Shown here piece by piece: positions 31,933-43,353 of a DNA stretch of 64,000 nucleotides. The DNA is from Malachius bipustulatus (Eukaryota > Arthropoda > Insecta > Coleoptera > Melyridae): contig OU342630.1 of NCBI GenBank assembly GCA_910589415.1, positions 84,936,186 through 85,000,185 on the forward strand. Reading direction: 5' to 3'. The notes below the pieces were generated by a model that saw nothing but the letters and a program-made list of their open reading frames with translations, did not search any database and was not told the origin of the DNA. The translations under genes were made by a program, and so were the position numbers. The stretch's first letter is position 1, and each line of letters begins with the position of its first letter.

Positions 31933-34640
31933 CTGAAGTTTCAGAATAGTAGGCACTAAGTTCTCGGAAGTGGTCGTGACGTATAAGCGCTCAGTTGGAG
32001 CATTCAGTGGCGGACGCAAAATATCAAAATAGGTTCAGACAATAATGAATTTATTGAGAAATATAATTGTAAACTTCCAAATAATATAGCATATAGTAAA
32101 TAATATAGCATATAGCAAAAATAAAAATAGCAAAGAAAATAGGAAAAAAATAGTACCTTAGTCATCGTCAGAAGAAAAATCGTCGGATGATGGACAACTA
32201 TCCCGATCACCGTTATCGTTCAAGTTGATAATTAATGGCTCAACCGAAACATCAACTATTGTGTCTAGATTCCACATTCTGTCTTCTTCTTTTGTAGTAT
32301 GTCGGATGCAGTTTCTCCATGTTTCAGCCGTCACATCTCCTATTGCAGTAGCTAGCAGGCGTTTCACTTCATCCATCTTGAAGGTCACGTTTTGTTTCGC
32401 CACTTGGTTTTTTATTTGAGCCCAAATAAGTTCTATAGGATTCAGTTCACAGTGGTAAGGAGGGAGGCGGTGTACAATGATGTTGCACTCGCGAGCCAAT
32501 TCGTCGACAGCATATCTCTTAAAATGAGGTATTTGTGCCCTTGCGATGTTTAATAGTTGCACTTTTAACATGTTGTCATCAAATGGTATATTTCTTTGAG
32601 CCAGCCAGTTAATGATGTCACCTTTTCGTCATGCAGTTGTTGGCGATGGCTCCAATCGTCGACTATGGTAGGAAGCATTGTCCATTACCACGACCGAATT
32701 TGGCTCAAGGCTTGGTAAAATTTTTAAAAACCAGCTTTCGAATTTTTCCGCATCCATTTCCTCATGGTAGTCACTAGTTTTCTTCGATTCGAAAAGTAGC
32801 AATCCGTTTTCCAAAAAACCCGAATCACTACCTATGTGAGTTATTATGAGCCTCCGCCCCTTGCCCGCTGGCGCTTTTAGTCCTGTGGAAAAACCTTCAA
32901 AAAAAGCTTGTCGACGGCTTGTTATTTCCAAATCTTGCCAAATTTTCGAAACAGTATGACCTTGATTCAGCCAAGTTTCGTCTAAGAAATATATTATCTT
33001 CCCTTCACGACGATACTCTCGAATTTTTTGTAAATAATTTCTCCGCCACAAAATTATTTCTTCTCTTTCTATAAGAAGACTTTTTCTCTGCCTTTTCATA
33101 TGCCTTATGTTCATTTGTCTTAATGTCCGCAATAAGACACGTCGCGATATTTTCGGCATTGCGTCATCCGAATTGATTTCGGCAGCGATTGCTTTTAATG
33201 TTGGAATTTCATTTCGGAAAAAGAACTAATGAAATTTTCTCCGAACGGCGTATTTTATGTCATCATCAATGTCAATGCGTTTTCTCCCCCTTGTTTCAAT
33301 ATTTTCAGCTACCTTTTCTGTTCCGCCTTTGGACTCTTTGAAAGTTTTCAAGATTCGGTGTACACTCCTAGTTGACACTTTGGTTAAATCACTACACAAA
33401 GCAACTACATCGTTTACCAACATACTTTGATTCCTTTCACGGAGTCCACAATACACGTTGTATATAATAGTTTTTTCTCCTGTAGATAAATTCGTACGAC
33501 GACGTTTACTTTGGCTGCTCTCGCCTTCCATATTGCTCACAACTTTAAATTTAAACAGTATTTCACTTCGGCACTCAAAGAAGCTTGCTTCTTTCCCGTT
33601 TACACCACAGTGAGAACTTAGAAATAAGATTCAGACAGGAAATCTGATGAGCGACCCTTAAAGCAACCAAGCTATCCCCACTAATTATGCACTTTATTGT
33701 CGACCGGGTATGGGTTTTTCCGGGATGGTAATTCCGTAAATTTCTTATAGTTAAACTTTTTCTGTATCCTGGAACTCAGTTCATTCCCAAAACAGGAATC
33801 ATTATTGTATTATTATTTTACCAAATAATTAACTAATAACTAATTATTAACAAATTAGTAAGATATTGATTTTTTCTAGCTTTTATTTCTTAATTACTTC
33901 ACAGATTGTCTATGAACAATATGAAATATTCAAAATTTTGTTGTTCCCGAGAGTCGAGAATCTTCTTCCCCCGGTAATATTAATTTTTCTTTTCTGACAA
34001 CCAGAAAACAGAAAGAGAAAAATATACAAGTCCCGATCGACATCCAATAATAGCCCAAAACAAACAACTTTTCTTTTTGTTCAGGTTATTCCACTGCCGC
34101 GAATTCTTTTTCATTCATTTTCATGCGTTTTTTAATTTTTGTGATGCTTCAATAATTCAGCAAATATAAACATAAAAATAAAATATTAAGGATTTAAAGG
34201 AGCGATAAATGTTATATTGCAGCCCCTCACGAAAATAGCATGAACGATACGCCACTGAATACGGAGCTGCCTTGGACGGACTGGCAGCATGCTCGATATA
34301 TATCCATCTTACTTTACCTTACTGCAAGTTGGATCTGCTTATCCTTTGTACTTGTTGACACTGCTGTAATGTTGCCATATATTATATTTTAAGGGACCGA
34401 ACCTCATTGAAATTCTACATCTTTTGCTATTAAATATCGATGTTGTGAAATTATTATAGCAGAAAAATTACTCAACAAATAAAACACAGTATTTTTTATC
34501 CTACAACCATTTACCTGCATGTGAATGATAAAAATACAAAATGAGAAAACACCAAGAATTAAAAGCTGGCAACAATGTGTTTACTTTAAGTCCGTAATAT
34601 TTCTAAGAACTTAGTGCCTACTACTATTCTGAAACTTCAG
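31933..34640 (-). mobile_element. DD82E-like transposon copy B, full length
   Basis: 2708 bp, colinear with copy C over its entire length. The left terminal repeat begins CTGAAGTTTCAGAATAGTAG; the right one is its reverse complement with one extra triplet (ACT). Subterminal ATTCAGTGGCG (32002-32012) and CGCCACTGAAT (34250-34260) form an inner inverted repeat. It interrupts relic G. Confidence 0.95.
32158..33540 (-). pseudogene. Transposase of copy B with two nonsense codons
   Basis: Compared with the open frame of copy C, the frame is intact in length, but Ser after KFH is TAG (near 33227) and Trp before RKGDII is TGA (near 32628). It is otherwise nearly the same, with K-to-I next to the first catalytic block (REGKIIYFLDETW). 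All three catalytic residues are still encoded. Both changes are single-base, so the copy died recently. C-terminal acidic tail SSDDFSSDDD kept. Confidence 0.95.
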
Positions 34641-34705
34641 TTTACACCAGTGAATTTTGTCGTCATATCAAGGGGATGCATTTCACCGTATTCGATGAAT
34701 GACTC
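34641..34705 (-). pseudogene. Relic G, 5' part of the HTH region
   Basis: Minus strand reads 'MTTKFTGV', which joins across copy B to 'KATVHKIVN' to give a plausible HTH, with a one-base frame difference at the junction. Short and therefore tentative. Confidence 0.45.
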
Positions 34706-34859
34706 ATACACTTTTTTTATAATCTTTTTAGATTTGGAGCAGAAATGAACTCTGCAATATTTTAGACTTTTTTAAAATAATAATTATAATGTTGTGTTAT
34801 TATTTGCTATTTTTGCTATTATTGTGAGATTAATTGCTATATTCTTAATAAGAAGACTC
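34706..34859. other. Non-coding spacer
   Basis: AT-rich, nothing recognised. Confidence 0.4.
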
Positions 34860-36108
34860 GCCATCATCTGGGTAATTATAATTGGCTCAATATCGTCCAA
34901 GATAACTTCTCTGTTTCCTCAATTTTTTATTATTTCTTTTGTGTGATTTTATCAGCTGTTCCATATTTCTGGAGGGACCTGGTTCCAAAGAGACAAAACT
35001 GCTTCTTCATTGTACCCGGAAAGTCCTATGTGTGTGTCATAGTAATTTTTTGCAAGTTCCCCAAACTAATTCGATAGGGTTAAATTGGCAATGGTAAGGA
35101 GGTAAACGAAGAATCTTATGGCCATGTTTTTCGGCAGTCTCTTCTGCGGCATACTTCTTGTTTATGCGATAATTATTAGCCAGCGCAAGCAATTCTCGCT
35201 TAAAACTTTCTCTGTTGAATTCTATGCGGTTTGTTTAAGCCAAGATATTATTTGCCCCTTTGTCCAAGATGAAGTGGGATGCTTCTCAACAATCCTTGAA
35301 TTATGACCTTAAGACGCGTTATCCATTACAATAATCAATGGAACTTCCAATAAACAAACTAAATTCTGTAGCCAATCTACAAAAAACTGGTGGTTCAACA
35401 TAGCGTAATGTCAATCACTAGTATTTGACGACGATGCGATCTACGAAGCCTTGATTAGTGCCAGCATGAATAACTATAAATCTTTTCCCTTTTGATGAAT
35501 AATTACTTTGCTTGACACTTTTTGGACTAGGATTACACCATTGCCTTTTATTTTCACCTCTCTGAAAAATCCACGTCTCGTCCAAAAACATCATTTGCAA
35601 ATACTGAGATTCACCAGAGAGGAATTTTTGGTAGGTTTTCAAAAGTCTATTCTTAGAAGAGCTATATGACCTTTTTCACATAAAGCCCGTCTATTGTCCA
35701 CTTTCTTATATTTAAAATCAATATGATGTAGGAGTCTCCTCAAACTTGAAATACTTGTGGAGTATTTTCTTTTCCGCCAACTTTTCCTTTAGAATGCTCA
35801 AGGTAATATGTTCTTTCCTCATGCACATATCATAAATGACATTTCTGATTTCATGTTGGATGTTGGGATCAACGTCTCTTGTTTGAGGAAATTTTCTATT
35901 CCGCTTGGAACGTTCCTTGCTGCGTGTAGAATGGTTCTTAACGTTCTCTCAGATATTCCAGTTGCTTGAGCCATTCTTCTAGAAGGTGCTGCAAGATTTT
36001 CAAGAATACTCCTATTTTGTTTTCTGCTTCAAAATATGGCAGCACTTTTATAATTATTTCTTCAGACTGATGCGATAAATGCTTTCCTAAACGAGTTGGC
36101 AAATCCAT
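34860..36108 (-). pseudogene. DD82E-like transposase relic F
   Basis: ATG at 36108 opens 'MDLPTRLGKHLSHQSEEIII'; frameshifts and stops follow. The first catalytic block is in 'MMFLDETWIFQRGENKRQW' (about 35600-35540), then 'KRFIVIHAGTNQGFV', the second block 'IIVMDNAS' near 35325, 'SSWTKGQIISWLKQ', and 'QFNPIELVWGTC' with the catalytic E near 35070. Many disruptions show it is old. Closest in wording to relic I (GESKR.WQ, PPYHCQ.N.IE.VWG). Confidence 0.8.
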
Positions 36109-36839
36109 AACTGCGAATAATAATAATAATTGTGTTTTCCCGAATACAAGGAATTTTCAAACTATTTATTTCTATATCTTATTATTATCTTATAAACACT
36201 CCTTGGTAACAACTAGCTAAACATTTTTTGGAACATTTTGAAGAAAATCTGCTGGCACCATAAGTACTTCTGGATAACTGGTGTTTGAAACACGTACGAT
36301 TTTTCGAACACGACGGTGGCCTTCTCTTGATTTTCTATCCTAATAACATGTTATTTTACTCATTCTTGACGAAAAGTCCCTTGAATGAGCGGAAATAGGT
36401 GTGCTATTGTTTATAATAAACACGGTAATAATTACATTGGTGTACAGATGTACAGGCAGTACATGGTACTGCTATTGGCGTGTTGTTCATTGGCACACAC
36501 TGCATAGTGCAGACATTATTCAAGATCATCAAGGATACAATTAATAGTTAATCGACGAACTTAATCTTTACTGGGGTAAGACTAACCACCAAGAGAAAGC
36601 TTCGTGCTTGGTCACGAATATGTAAAGTACGCTGGACAAGTGAATAAAATAAAAGAACTGCATAGCGGGACGATGACTGTTCATACAGCAAAAATTAAAT
36701 TAAAATTGTGTCTGTTGAATACATACATCACACTTGATTGTTTTTATACCAACTATATAGTTTCGAAGACACTTCTCCGATCCTCACCAGTATTTTTTCC
36801 CTCTTATCAGTGATTGCCTCAGGAATTCCTCCTTTCTTT
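36109..36839. other. Repeat copy and non-coding spacer
   Basis: About 36210-36500 is a copy of the block that recurs at 37530-37800 and in tandem at 37970-38640 ('tacttctggataactgg', 'cccttgaatgagcggaaata', 'tacaggcagtacatggtact'). The rest has no recognised feature; the plus frame at 36604-36813 is likely chance. Confidence 0.5.
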
Positions 36840-37060
36840 GGATCAGGTGGGATTACTACCGAAATCCCAATTGTCCGCTGTTGTTATTACGGTTAAAAAA
36901 CTTCGACTCGTCAATCTCCAAAACTTTCGCCTGAAAACCCAATGTCCCTCTCGCCACAAGCCTTTGTGGTACTTTCGGTGGAAAAACTTTGATTCATCTA
37001 TTTCCACCATCTTTGCTTCCTGTATCTCGTCATACCAGACTCATATCACCCGAGATAATG
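36840..37060 (-). pseudogene. Merlin (ISXO2-like) transposase fragment
   Basis: Minus strand reads 'AKMVEIDESKFFHRKYHKGL' and 'WREGHWVF', matching the first catalytic block (EIDES.F) of ISXO2/IS1595-type transposases. About 70 bases further the motif appears again, slightly different ('VLEIDESKFFNRNNNSGQLG'), as if two fragments were fused. Stops on both sides. It is complementary in content to the later block of Merlin at 52.87-53.28 kb. Confidence 0.7.
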
Positions 37061-37529
37061 ATCAATGACTTTGGATACTGCTCGCAGACCTCCCTCCCGT
37101 TGAAGCTAATCCCTGGCTCAGCATTGCATCAGAATTATGATCTGTGAGATGGTTTGGTGACTTCGTGTGAAAAAAGAACCGAAGTGTGAAGGCTTTTGGT
37201 ACCACGACAGTCCCGACTTTTTTTTTCCATTGATGTTCCTCTGGAGGCATCTCTTAGTAGTAGTCCACCATAGCTATGGCATCCAAAGGCGTTCCGCATA
37301 CAAAGTCCTGTAAGACCATTTTTACCATACCATCACAATTAATTAAATAAGTGCATTAACTATAGGCACCTATGACTTTTTTTCACACTTTCCACGCTTC
37401 TTCGACAAAATACTTTCGCAGGACACAATAATCTGATCTGTACTGATCGAACTAAGAACGGCAACTTTTAAATGTTTCGTACAAAAATCTTATTTCTATA
37501 TTTTATTATTGTATCCACTCCTTCGTAAC
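37061..37529. other. Decayed sequence, nothing recognised
   Basis: The minus frame at 37062-37250 has no family features. The region may be decayed flanks of the Merlin fragment. Confidence 0.35.
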
Positions 37530-38640
37530 AACTAACTAAGCAATTTTTGGAACATTTTGAAAAAAATCAGCTGGCTCCAAAATAGTGGAAAGTACTTGTG
37601 GATAACTGGTCTTTGAAACACGTATGATTTTTCTAGCACAACGATGGCCTTCTCTTTATTTTCTAATTTAATGACACGTTGTGCTCTTCTTGACGAATAA
37701 TCCCTTAATTGAGCCGAAGTAGGTGTACAATTTTTTGTAATAAACACAGCAATAAATTATTTGTGTAACGGCAGCAGTACATTGTGCTGTTAATGGTCTG
37801 TTACGTTTTATTCGTCGAACTTACCAACTTACGAGTTGGACTTACCAACTTACCCAGTTTGGTAAGTTGGCAAATCAGAAATAAACGGAAATACAAGGAT
37901 TACCCAAACAGAAATTTTTTGGCACGTTTGGTAGCATTACTGACAAATATTTGAACACATTCATTTAAGTACATATTCAACAATTTATGATTTCAAAGTG
38001 TACTAGTAAGAAACAATAGCGTTAAGTATTCGTGGATGACTGGTCTTTAAACACGCAGGATTTTTTGAGTACGACGACGGCCCCTCTTGATCTAATCTAA
38101 TGACCTGAGGAGAAGTATCTTAATTGAGTGGAAATAGATGTGTCATTGTAATAAATACAGTGGATTAATAAATTATATAAGTGTACATCTGTACAGACAG
38201 CACATGGTGTTGTTATTAATGAGGCGTTGATGTTTTGCACGTCGTTCATGTGGCATAAAGATATACGCGACGGCGACCCTGTCTGGATCTTCTAATGACT
38301 TGAGAAGTCCCTTAATTGAGTTGAAATAGATGTGTCATTGTAATAAACACAGTGATTAATAAATTATATAAGTGTACATCCGTACAGACAGCACATGGTG
38401 TTGTTATTAATGAGGCGTTGATGTTTTGCACGCCGTGCATGTGGCATAAAGATATACGCGACGGCGACCCTGTCTGGATCTTCTAATGACTTGGGAAGTC
38501 CCTTAATTGAGTTGAAATAGATGTGTCATTGTTTGTAATAAACAAAGTGATTAATAATTATATATATGTACATATGTACAGGCAGTACATGGTACTGTTA
38601 GTGGCATAATGGCGTGTTGACGTTTTGTACGTTTATATAA
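37530..38640. repeat. Tandem and dispersed copies of an about 190-bp repeat
   Basis: The motif 'cttaattgag(t/c)' followed by 'gaaatagatgtgtcattg', 'taataaacacagtg' and 'cagacagcacatggt' recurs at 38119, 38311 and 38502, giving periods of about 191 bases. Related, more diverged copies start near 37530 and at 36210. The two middle units are nearly the same, so the latest duplication is recent. The minus frame at 37532-37747 lies in one copy and reads lysine-rich sequence of unknown type. Confidence 0.75.
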
Positions 38641-38929
38641 CAAAATTTTTTATTGTTTAAAATGTAACTCCCGATTTTATAGTTACCTTGAGACATTTTA
38701 TTGATGCATTGAGAGTTTTAAAGTATGCAAAACATATTATGAACACTTACAAAATAGGTACATTATATTTACAATAAATTTTCGAAGTACTCAGTTATTA
38801 GTGAATTTCTTACAATGTTATTTACACCTCCACGATTATTATTTTCGTTGATAACTGCACATGTGCAACAAAGTTAACAGCTTCTTCTGCTTCTACATTT
38901 ACAGTGGTACCAGATCGTCAATATTAAAA
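38641..38929. other. Non-coding spacer
   Basis: AT-rich, nothing recognised. Confidence 0.4.
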
Positions 38930-39470
38930 GCAATATTATGTAGTTGCCACAACTATTGCCTCCACTTTGTCGAATTGTAAACGAATTCTTAATGCTAAAA
39001 TTGGGAATCGTCTTTTCCCCCAAAACTCCAAAACACCTTTCAACCGAATTTCGTTACCTAATCAAAGATCGTTACCTAATCTCATAAGTTCCCCTTTCAA
39101 AAACAGTTCCCAATCTTGAATTTCGGAATATCTGGGAATCATGTGTTGATCCTGGTCACCGACATACAATAATCTTTTCTCACCAAACCCCAAACTACTG
39201 TTTTACACATGCACGCCGGTTAAATGTGAGGTGCTTGCTATTAAATAACTACTAGGGACTTCCTCGTTTTCTGTCTTAAATATTCTAAAAACATTTAAAA
39301 CAATTTCTTTGGCTTCCACTGTCAAACTATTTCTATTGATAGTGCTTTCTTCGTTATATTCGACATTTGTTTCGTAATTTTCGAAGCAAAAGTTGATATT
39401 ATCGTAATTTGCGGGTTGTTCATTATCAGAATCTAATCTAAAAAAAAAACAACAAGATTTTTTTCACCTT
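38930..39470 (-). pseudogene. Duplicated block P: Harbinger end plus DD82E-like N-terminus
   Basis: Copies 51380-51960 with about 60 bases deleted. The 38935-39110 part is the C-terminal region of a HARBI1-like transposase (minus: 'FPILALRIRLQFDKVEAI'). The 39230-39440 part is the N-terminal region of a DD82E-like transposase ('NSLTVEAKEIVLNVFRIF'). Both parts are non-functional fragments. See the second copy for the better-preserved reading. Confidence 0.75.
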
Positions 39471-39940
39471 TTACCACACTTCGCCTTTTATTTCACCTTG
39501 GACGGGCAGTGGGAAGGTTTTGACGGTCTGCGCCATGTTCAAAAAAAAATCTGTCATGTGTCTGGCACTTTCTCCGCTTTCTCTTTTTTCTCCGAAGCTT
39601 TCCGCTTCTTCTCCTCCATATATTCCTTGAGCAGGTGCGGTAGTGTTTCCGAGGGATTTGCTTTATTGACACTGCTCAAGGAACTCCGCTTGGTCTTCTT
39701 TCTTGGTATAGTTGGAGAAGCTGACGTCGAAGCCGTGGGTGGTGATAGGGATGTTCCGGAGGGGCTTGAAGTATCTAACCGAAGTTCGAAAACTGAACTG
39801 TCAGACTCTGGTTTCTTATCAACGCCAAATTCAGAGTTGTCGTCTTCACGGTCCATTTGACGGTCCTGGCAATCAATTTGGGTCCCTTCATCGTCCTCTA
39901 CTGTGACATTTGAATGCTGCCTCAAATGAAACATACACAT
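39471..39940 (-). pseudogene. BESS-motif type accessory protein fragment (copy 1)
   Basis: The minus frame 39940-39554 reads 'MCMFHLRQHSNVTVEDDEGT', an acidic/Ser-Pro-rich middle ('DTSSPSGTSLSPPTASTSAS') and 'LPHLLKEYMEEKKRKASEKK'. It is a paralogue of 41216-40683. Downstream of the frame, 'FFLNMAQTVKTFP'-like sequence (39490-39550) fits the BESS motif after a frameshift. Proteins of this layout (MADF...BESS) are carried by Harbinger elements or occur as host regulators; the first is more likely here. Confidence 0.55.
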
Positions 39941-40104
39941 TATTGCTTGTGAATACTAAAGTATTACGTTATAATACGTCACCTTTAATTTGAACTGGGA
40001 TGTGCGGTGGAAAACTTTTCACAGCCCTCGCTATGTTCATAAAAAAATCGAATAATGTGTCGGCCGCGTTCTTTTTCCGTTTTTTCTTTCCTCTCAGAAG
40101 CTTT
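39941..40104 (-). pseudogene. BESS-motif fragment (copy 2, partial)
   Basis: A third copy of the last part of the BESS protein (minus strand: 'IRFFMNIARAVKSFPPHIPV' type reading at 39990-40060) that ends abruptly in a junction with DD82E-like relic D at 40105. Confidence 0.5.
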
Positions 40105-40690
40105 AAAAAAGCCTGTCGACTACTGGTTATTGACAAATCTTGTCAAACTTTCTTCACCTCATGGCCTGCTTCATTTAGCCATGTATCATCCATCCAGTAA
40201 ATTCGCTTACCCTCTCTTCTGAATTGTCGCACTTTTTCTAAATACTTTCTGCGCCAGATTAGAATTTCGGATTTTTCAATGAGCACGCTTCTCCGATTCC
40301 TTTTCAGGTAACGAAAATTCATATCTCGTAATGTCCGCAGCAAAACTTGCCGCGAAATCTTCGGCAGAGTATCATCAACCATGATAGCCGCTGATTTTTT
40401 TTTTAATTCGGTATTTCATTGCGGAAAAAAAAGAATGTACGATTCGGTGTATAGCGTATCGTGTGTCGTCGTCTATGATAATCTTGTTACGTCCCGTAAC
40501 TTCTTCCTTGGGAGCAGCTATGCATACGAGTCCAGAATCTCTTTTTTTCTAACACCTATAAATACTTGACTGGTTGACTTTGGTTAAAAAAACTGCAAGT
40601 TGTCACTGCGTCCACTTTCGAAATATTAGGGTCGCGTTTTCGAAGTCCCTCATACACGTTGCAGATCATTGCTTTTTCTTAATCAGTAAG
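40105..40690 (-). pseudogene. DD82E-like transposase relic D
   Basis: The frame 40382-40143 reads 'LPKISRQVLLRTLRDMNFRY' and 'REGKRIYWMDDTWLNEAGHE', clearly the nearest relative of copies A-C but diverged; the first catalytic block is DDTW instead of DETW. Upstream, up to about 40690, 'VHSFFF' and 'IDDDTRYAI' continue the same protein in other frames. It stops at the junction with the BESS fragment, so the second D and E are missing. Confidence 0.8.
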
Positions 40691-41216
40691 ATGCTTTCTT
40701 CGGATTATTGCTTGTGAATACTAAAGTATTACGATAGAATACTTCACCTTTGATTTGAACTTGGATGTGCGGTGGAAAAGCTTTCACAGTCCTCGTCATG
40801 TTCATAAAAAATCGAATAATGTGTCGGCGTTCTTTTTCCGAGCTTTCTTTCCTCTCAGAAGCTTTACACTTCTTTTCCTCCATATATTCCGTGAGCAATT
40901 GTGGTACTGTCTCTGATGGATTTGTTTTATTGATACAGTCCAAGGAACTCCGCTTGTGTTTCTGTGTTGGGATGATTGGAGAAGCAGACGTAGACCTAGA
41001 AGCCGTAGGTGGTGACAATGATGCTCCGCTGGGGCTTGAAGTCTCGTAGCGAAGCTCAAATACTGGACTGTCAGACTCATGTTGAATATCAGTGTCAACT
41101 GAAATACTGTCAATTTCTGATGTGTCGTCTTCATGACGGTCCTGGGAATGAATTTGGGTTGCTTCATCGTCCTCTCTAGTGATATTAGAGTGCTGCCTAA
41201 AATGAAAAATACACAT
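40683..41216 (-). pseudogene. BESS-motif protein fragment (copy 3, longest)
   Basis: 178 codons from an internal ATG: 'MCIFHFRQHSNITREDDEAT', a Ser/Thr/Pro-rich linker, 'TVPQLLTEYMEEKKCKASER', then the BESS motif 'IIRFFMNMTRTVKAFPPHIQ' near residue 135-155. BESS motifs mediate protein interaction in insect MADF proteins. A MADF domain would be expected upstream; 41280-41660 reads a few fitting words on minus ('MRKKFHKKW') but is too decayed to call. Similar ends of copies 1 and 2 show local duplication. Confidence 0.55.
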
Positions 41217-41689
41217 TATTGCTTGTCAATACTCGATACATTTACGATTTCAGTTAGTTTGTCTCATGGTTCAGCTTCCATATTACGATATTAATATACT
41301 TACTGTCGACCTCTAGTATGTGGGAGAAGAAAGGACATATTGTCCCAGAACCGCCACTTTCTTATAGCCGTTGCCGCTTGTCCACTTTTTGTGGAATTTC
41401 TTGCGCATCACTGAAACCCATCCCTCAGGCTTTTCCACTTGTTTTTGCAAGTTTCACCTGTATTCAGAAGCATAATGTGGTATTATTATCTCTGTTACTG
41501 AGAGTTTGTGTGGCGATCTTCACTCTCATTTTTTCCTTAGCCCAGTTAATGTGTATCCGCATCATTCTGGTAGCCGGGTGTAGGTACATTTGTTGTAGAA
41601 TACTTTCTTCCTCGGCGTGGAAAAGTCCTCGCTGGAGATATCACCTAGATAATACTTTCTAAAAAGGTAACTTTTTTAACATTTTAATT
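41217..41689. other. Decayed stretch, possibly the MADF part of the BESS gene
   Basis: The plus frame 41318-41662 has no family support. The minus strand gives broken frames with basic residues. Nothing firm. Confidence 0.35.
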
Positions 41690-41959
41690 TTTAATATACT
41701 TAAACTTAAATATTATATTTTTTATACTTAAAATTAATAAACAACTTTTTCGAAACCGTGATCCTCCTGATTTTCCGGGTTTTCTCAATTTTGCACTCAA
41801 AGAATTGTCTTTGTCAGAGGTTGTCAGACTTAATGACAGCAAGCTGGCATGCTGACAGTCTGATCCTGAGATCTCCGAGGCTGTGAGTGTCGCAGATAAA
41901 TCTGATGCACTGAGCGTTTCAGATCCTCCTTCTGTTGCTGTTAATGTAGACTCACGCAT
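41690..41959 (-). CDS. Ser/Thr-rich ORF downstream of relic H
   Basis: Starts MRESTLTATEGGSETLSASD and continues 'LSATLTASEISGSDC'. The first 40 residues are shared with 54060-53914, after which the two copies differ: here the frame goes on to 'SLSAKLRKPGKSGGSRFRK', there it enters a charged coiled coil. Unknown function; possibly the second gene of the transposon that carries relics H and K, or a captured fragment. Confidence 0.4.
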
Positions 41960-42214
41960 TGGGGGACTGAATTGCGTTTAGAAGACCAATTTAAACATGT
42001 ATCGAGCAAATAATTCCAAGATGTGATTATATGATGCCTAATTAGACTGTTAAATAAATATAATAGTGTAAGGTGCGGTTGTTTGAGAATAAAATTTTAA
42101 TTTAAAATTTTAGAATAAAATTATTATCAAAGGAATCAAACTGCAAATAATATAAATTAAAAGTCTCTCTCAAGCCAAAAACACGACTAACCGCCGCGGA
42201 TATAAAAAATTAGA

Positions 42215-42902
42215 TCATTCTGCCTGCCTCCCAAACACGTGGACGGTGTCATCAATATGATCAATTACGTTTAATAAATAATCGATCACTTTCTCGCTCT
42301 CAAAATAATCCAGAATTATTTTGTTACAATGCTCCACCGCCTTTGACCACATTGTCGGAGTGATATGACCAAGAGCTTCCTTCCAGGTATTAATTACCAC
42401 CTTCCCTGGAATATCAATGCTTCCCGATGTTTTTATCATAGTGAGATTTGGTTATGCCCCATATCATCTCAATTGGATTAAAAATATATGGAGAGAGACG
42501 CAGTATTTTGTGATCAAATGGTCGATGATGTAACTGTTTTCCAATTTATGTTTTGATGCAATCTGGACCAGGTTGGCTTGAGCATGGTCTCCTCAAACTG
42601 AATGTTTCTACTTCTCATCGACTCAAAAATTTTTGGTTTGCTCCAGTTTGTCGTAGGATGAGGAATTTTCCGTGAATGATATGAGGCATTATCTAGTACT
42701 ATTATACTCGGCTCTTCCAGTCGCTTTAAAATAGCTTCTTTAAACCACTCCTCAAAAAAATCTGCATCCATATTATGATGGTAGTCCATTCTATTATTTT
42801 TGGCCTCCAGTATTCTTTCTGCTTCTTCGAGAAATCCGTCTTTTGAACCTGCATTGACCATTATGAATCTTTTCCCCATTGCTTGATGATGAAACAGTTT
42901 TT
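42215..42902 (-). pseudogene. DD82E-like transposase relic H
   Basis: Frames 42879-42514 and 42439-42215 on minus read 'GKRFIMVNAGSKDGFLEEAE', 'YHHNMDADFFEEWFKEAI', second catalytic block 'SIIVLDNASYHSRK', 'TNWSKPKIFESMRSRNIQFE', and, after a frameshift, the region after the catalytic E ('TWKEALGHITPTMWSKAVEH'). The N-terminal half is missing: homology to relic K stops at about 42902. The two share over 95% of bases, so this block was duplicated recently. Confidence 0.85.
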
Positions 42903-43353
42903 AACTGCTTTATTTTTGATACAAGTGAACCTTGTAATTTAACAATCTCATAACATATTATGTTTTCAAAAAGATAACAAATAAAAGTTTATTAATTTAG
43001 CTGCTCAAGTTTAATTTAATATTTTATCAATTATAATTTGAAATAATAAAGTAATCATTTCGAGTATTTCAAAGCTCAATTTAATTTTTTAATGACAAAC
43101 AATTTTAGTTTTTTTTTTAAATTAAATTTTCTCTGCATGTCCTAAAATGTTTGATCTTCAATATTCCCCAAACGGTTGATTATTAATTACTGTTTTACTA
43201 ATAATTTAAGAAATACATAGTTGCGGGAGAATAAACAAAAAATTTATTATTGTACTTATCATATTACATTACAATATTATTAAGTCCTGTTTGCAATAAA
43301 GTTTATTTTATTATAAGTTGTGTACATATTTACCAATTGAAAAGAAAAAGGGT
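42903..43353. other. AT-rich spacer
   Basis: No gene seen. The plus frame at 43250-43468 overlaps the Harbinger exon on the other strand and is a shadow. Confidence 0.4.

Noticed and set aside
41318..41662. 114-codon plus-strand hydrophobic frame
   Set aside because: Opposes a region that probably derives from the minus-strand BESS gene; hydrophobic runs come from reading T-rich DNA.
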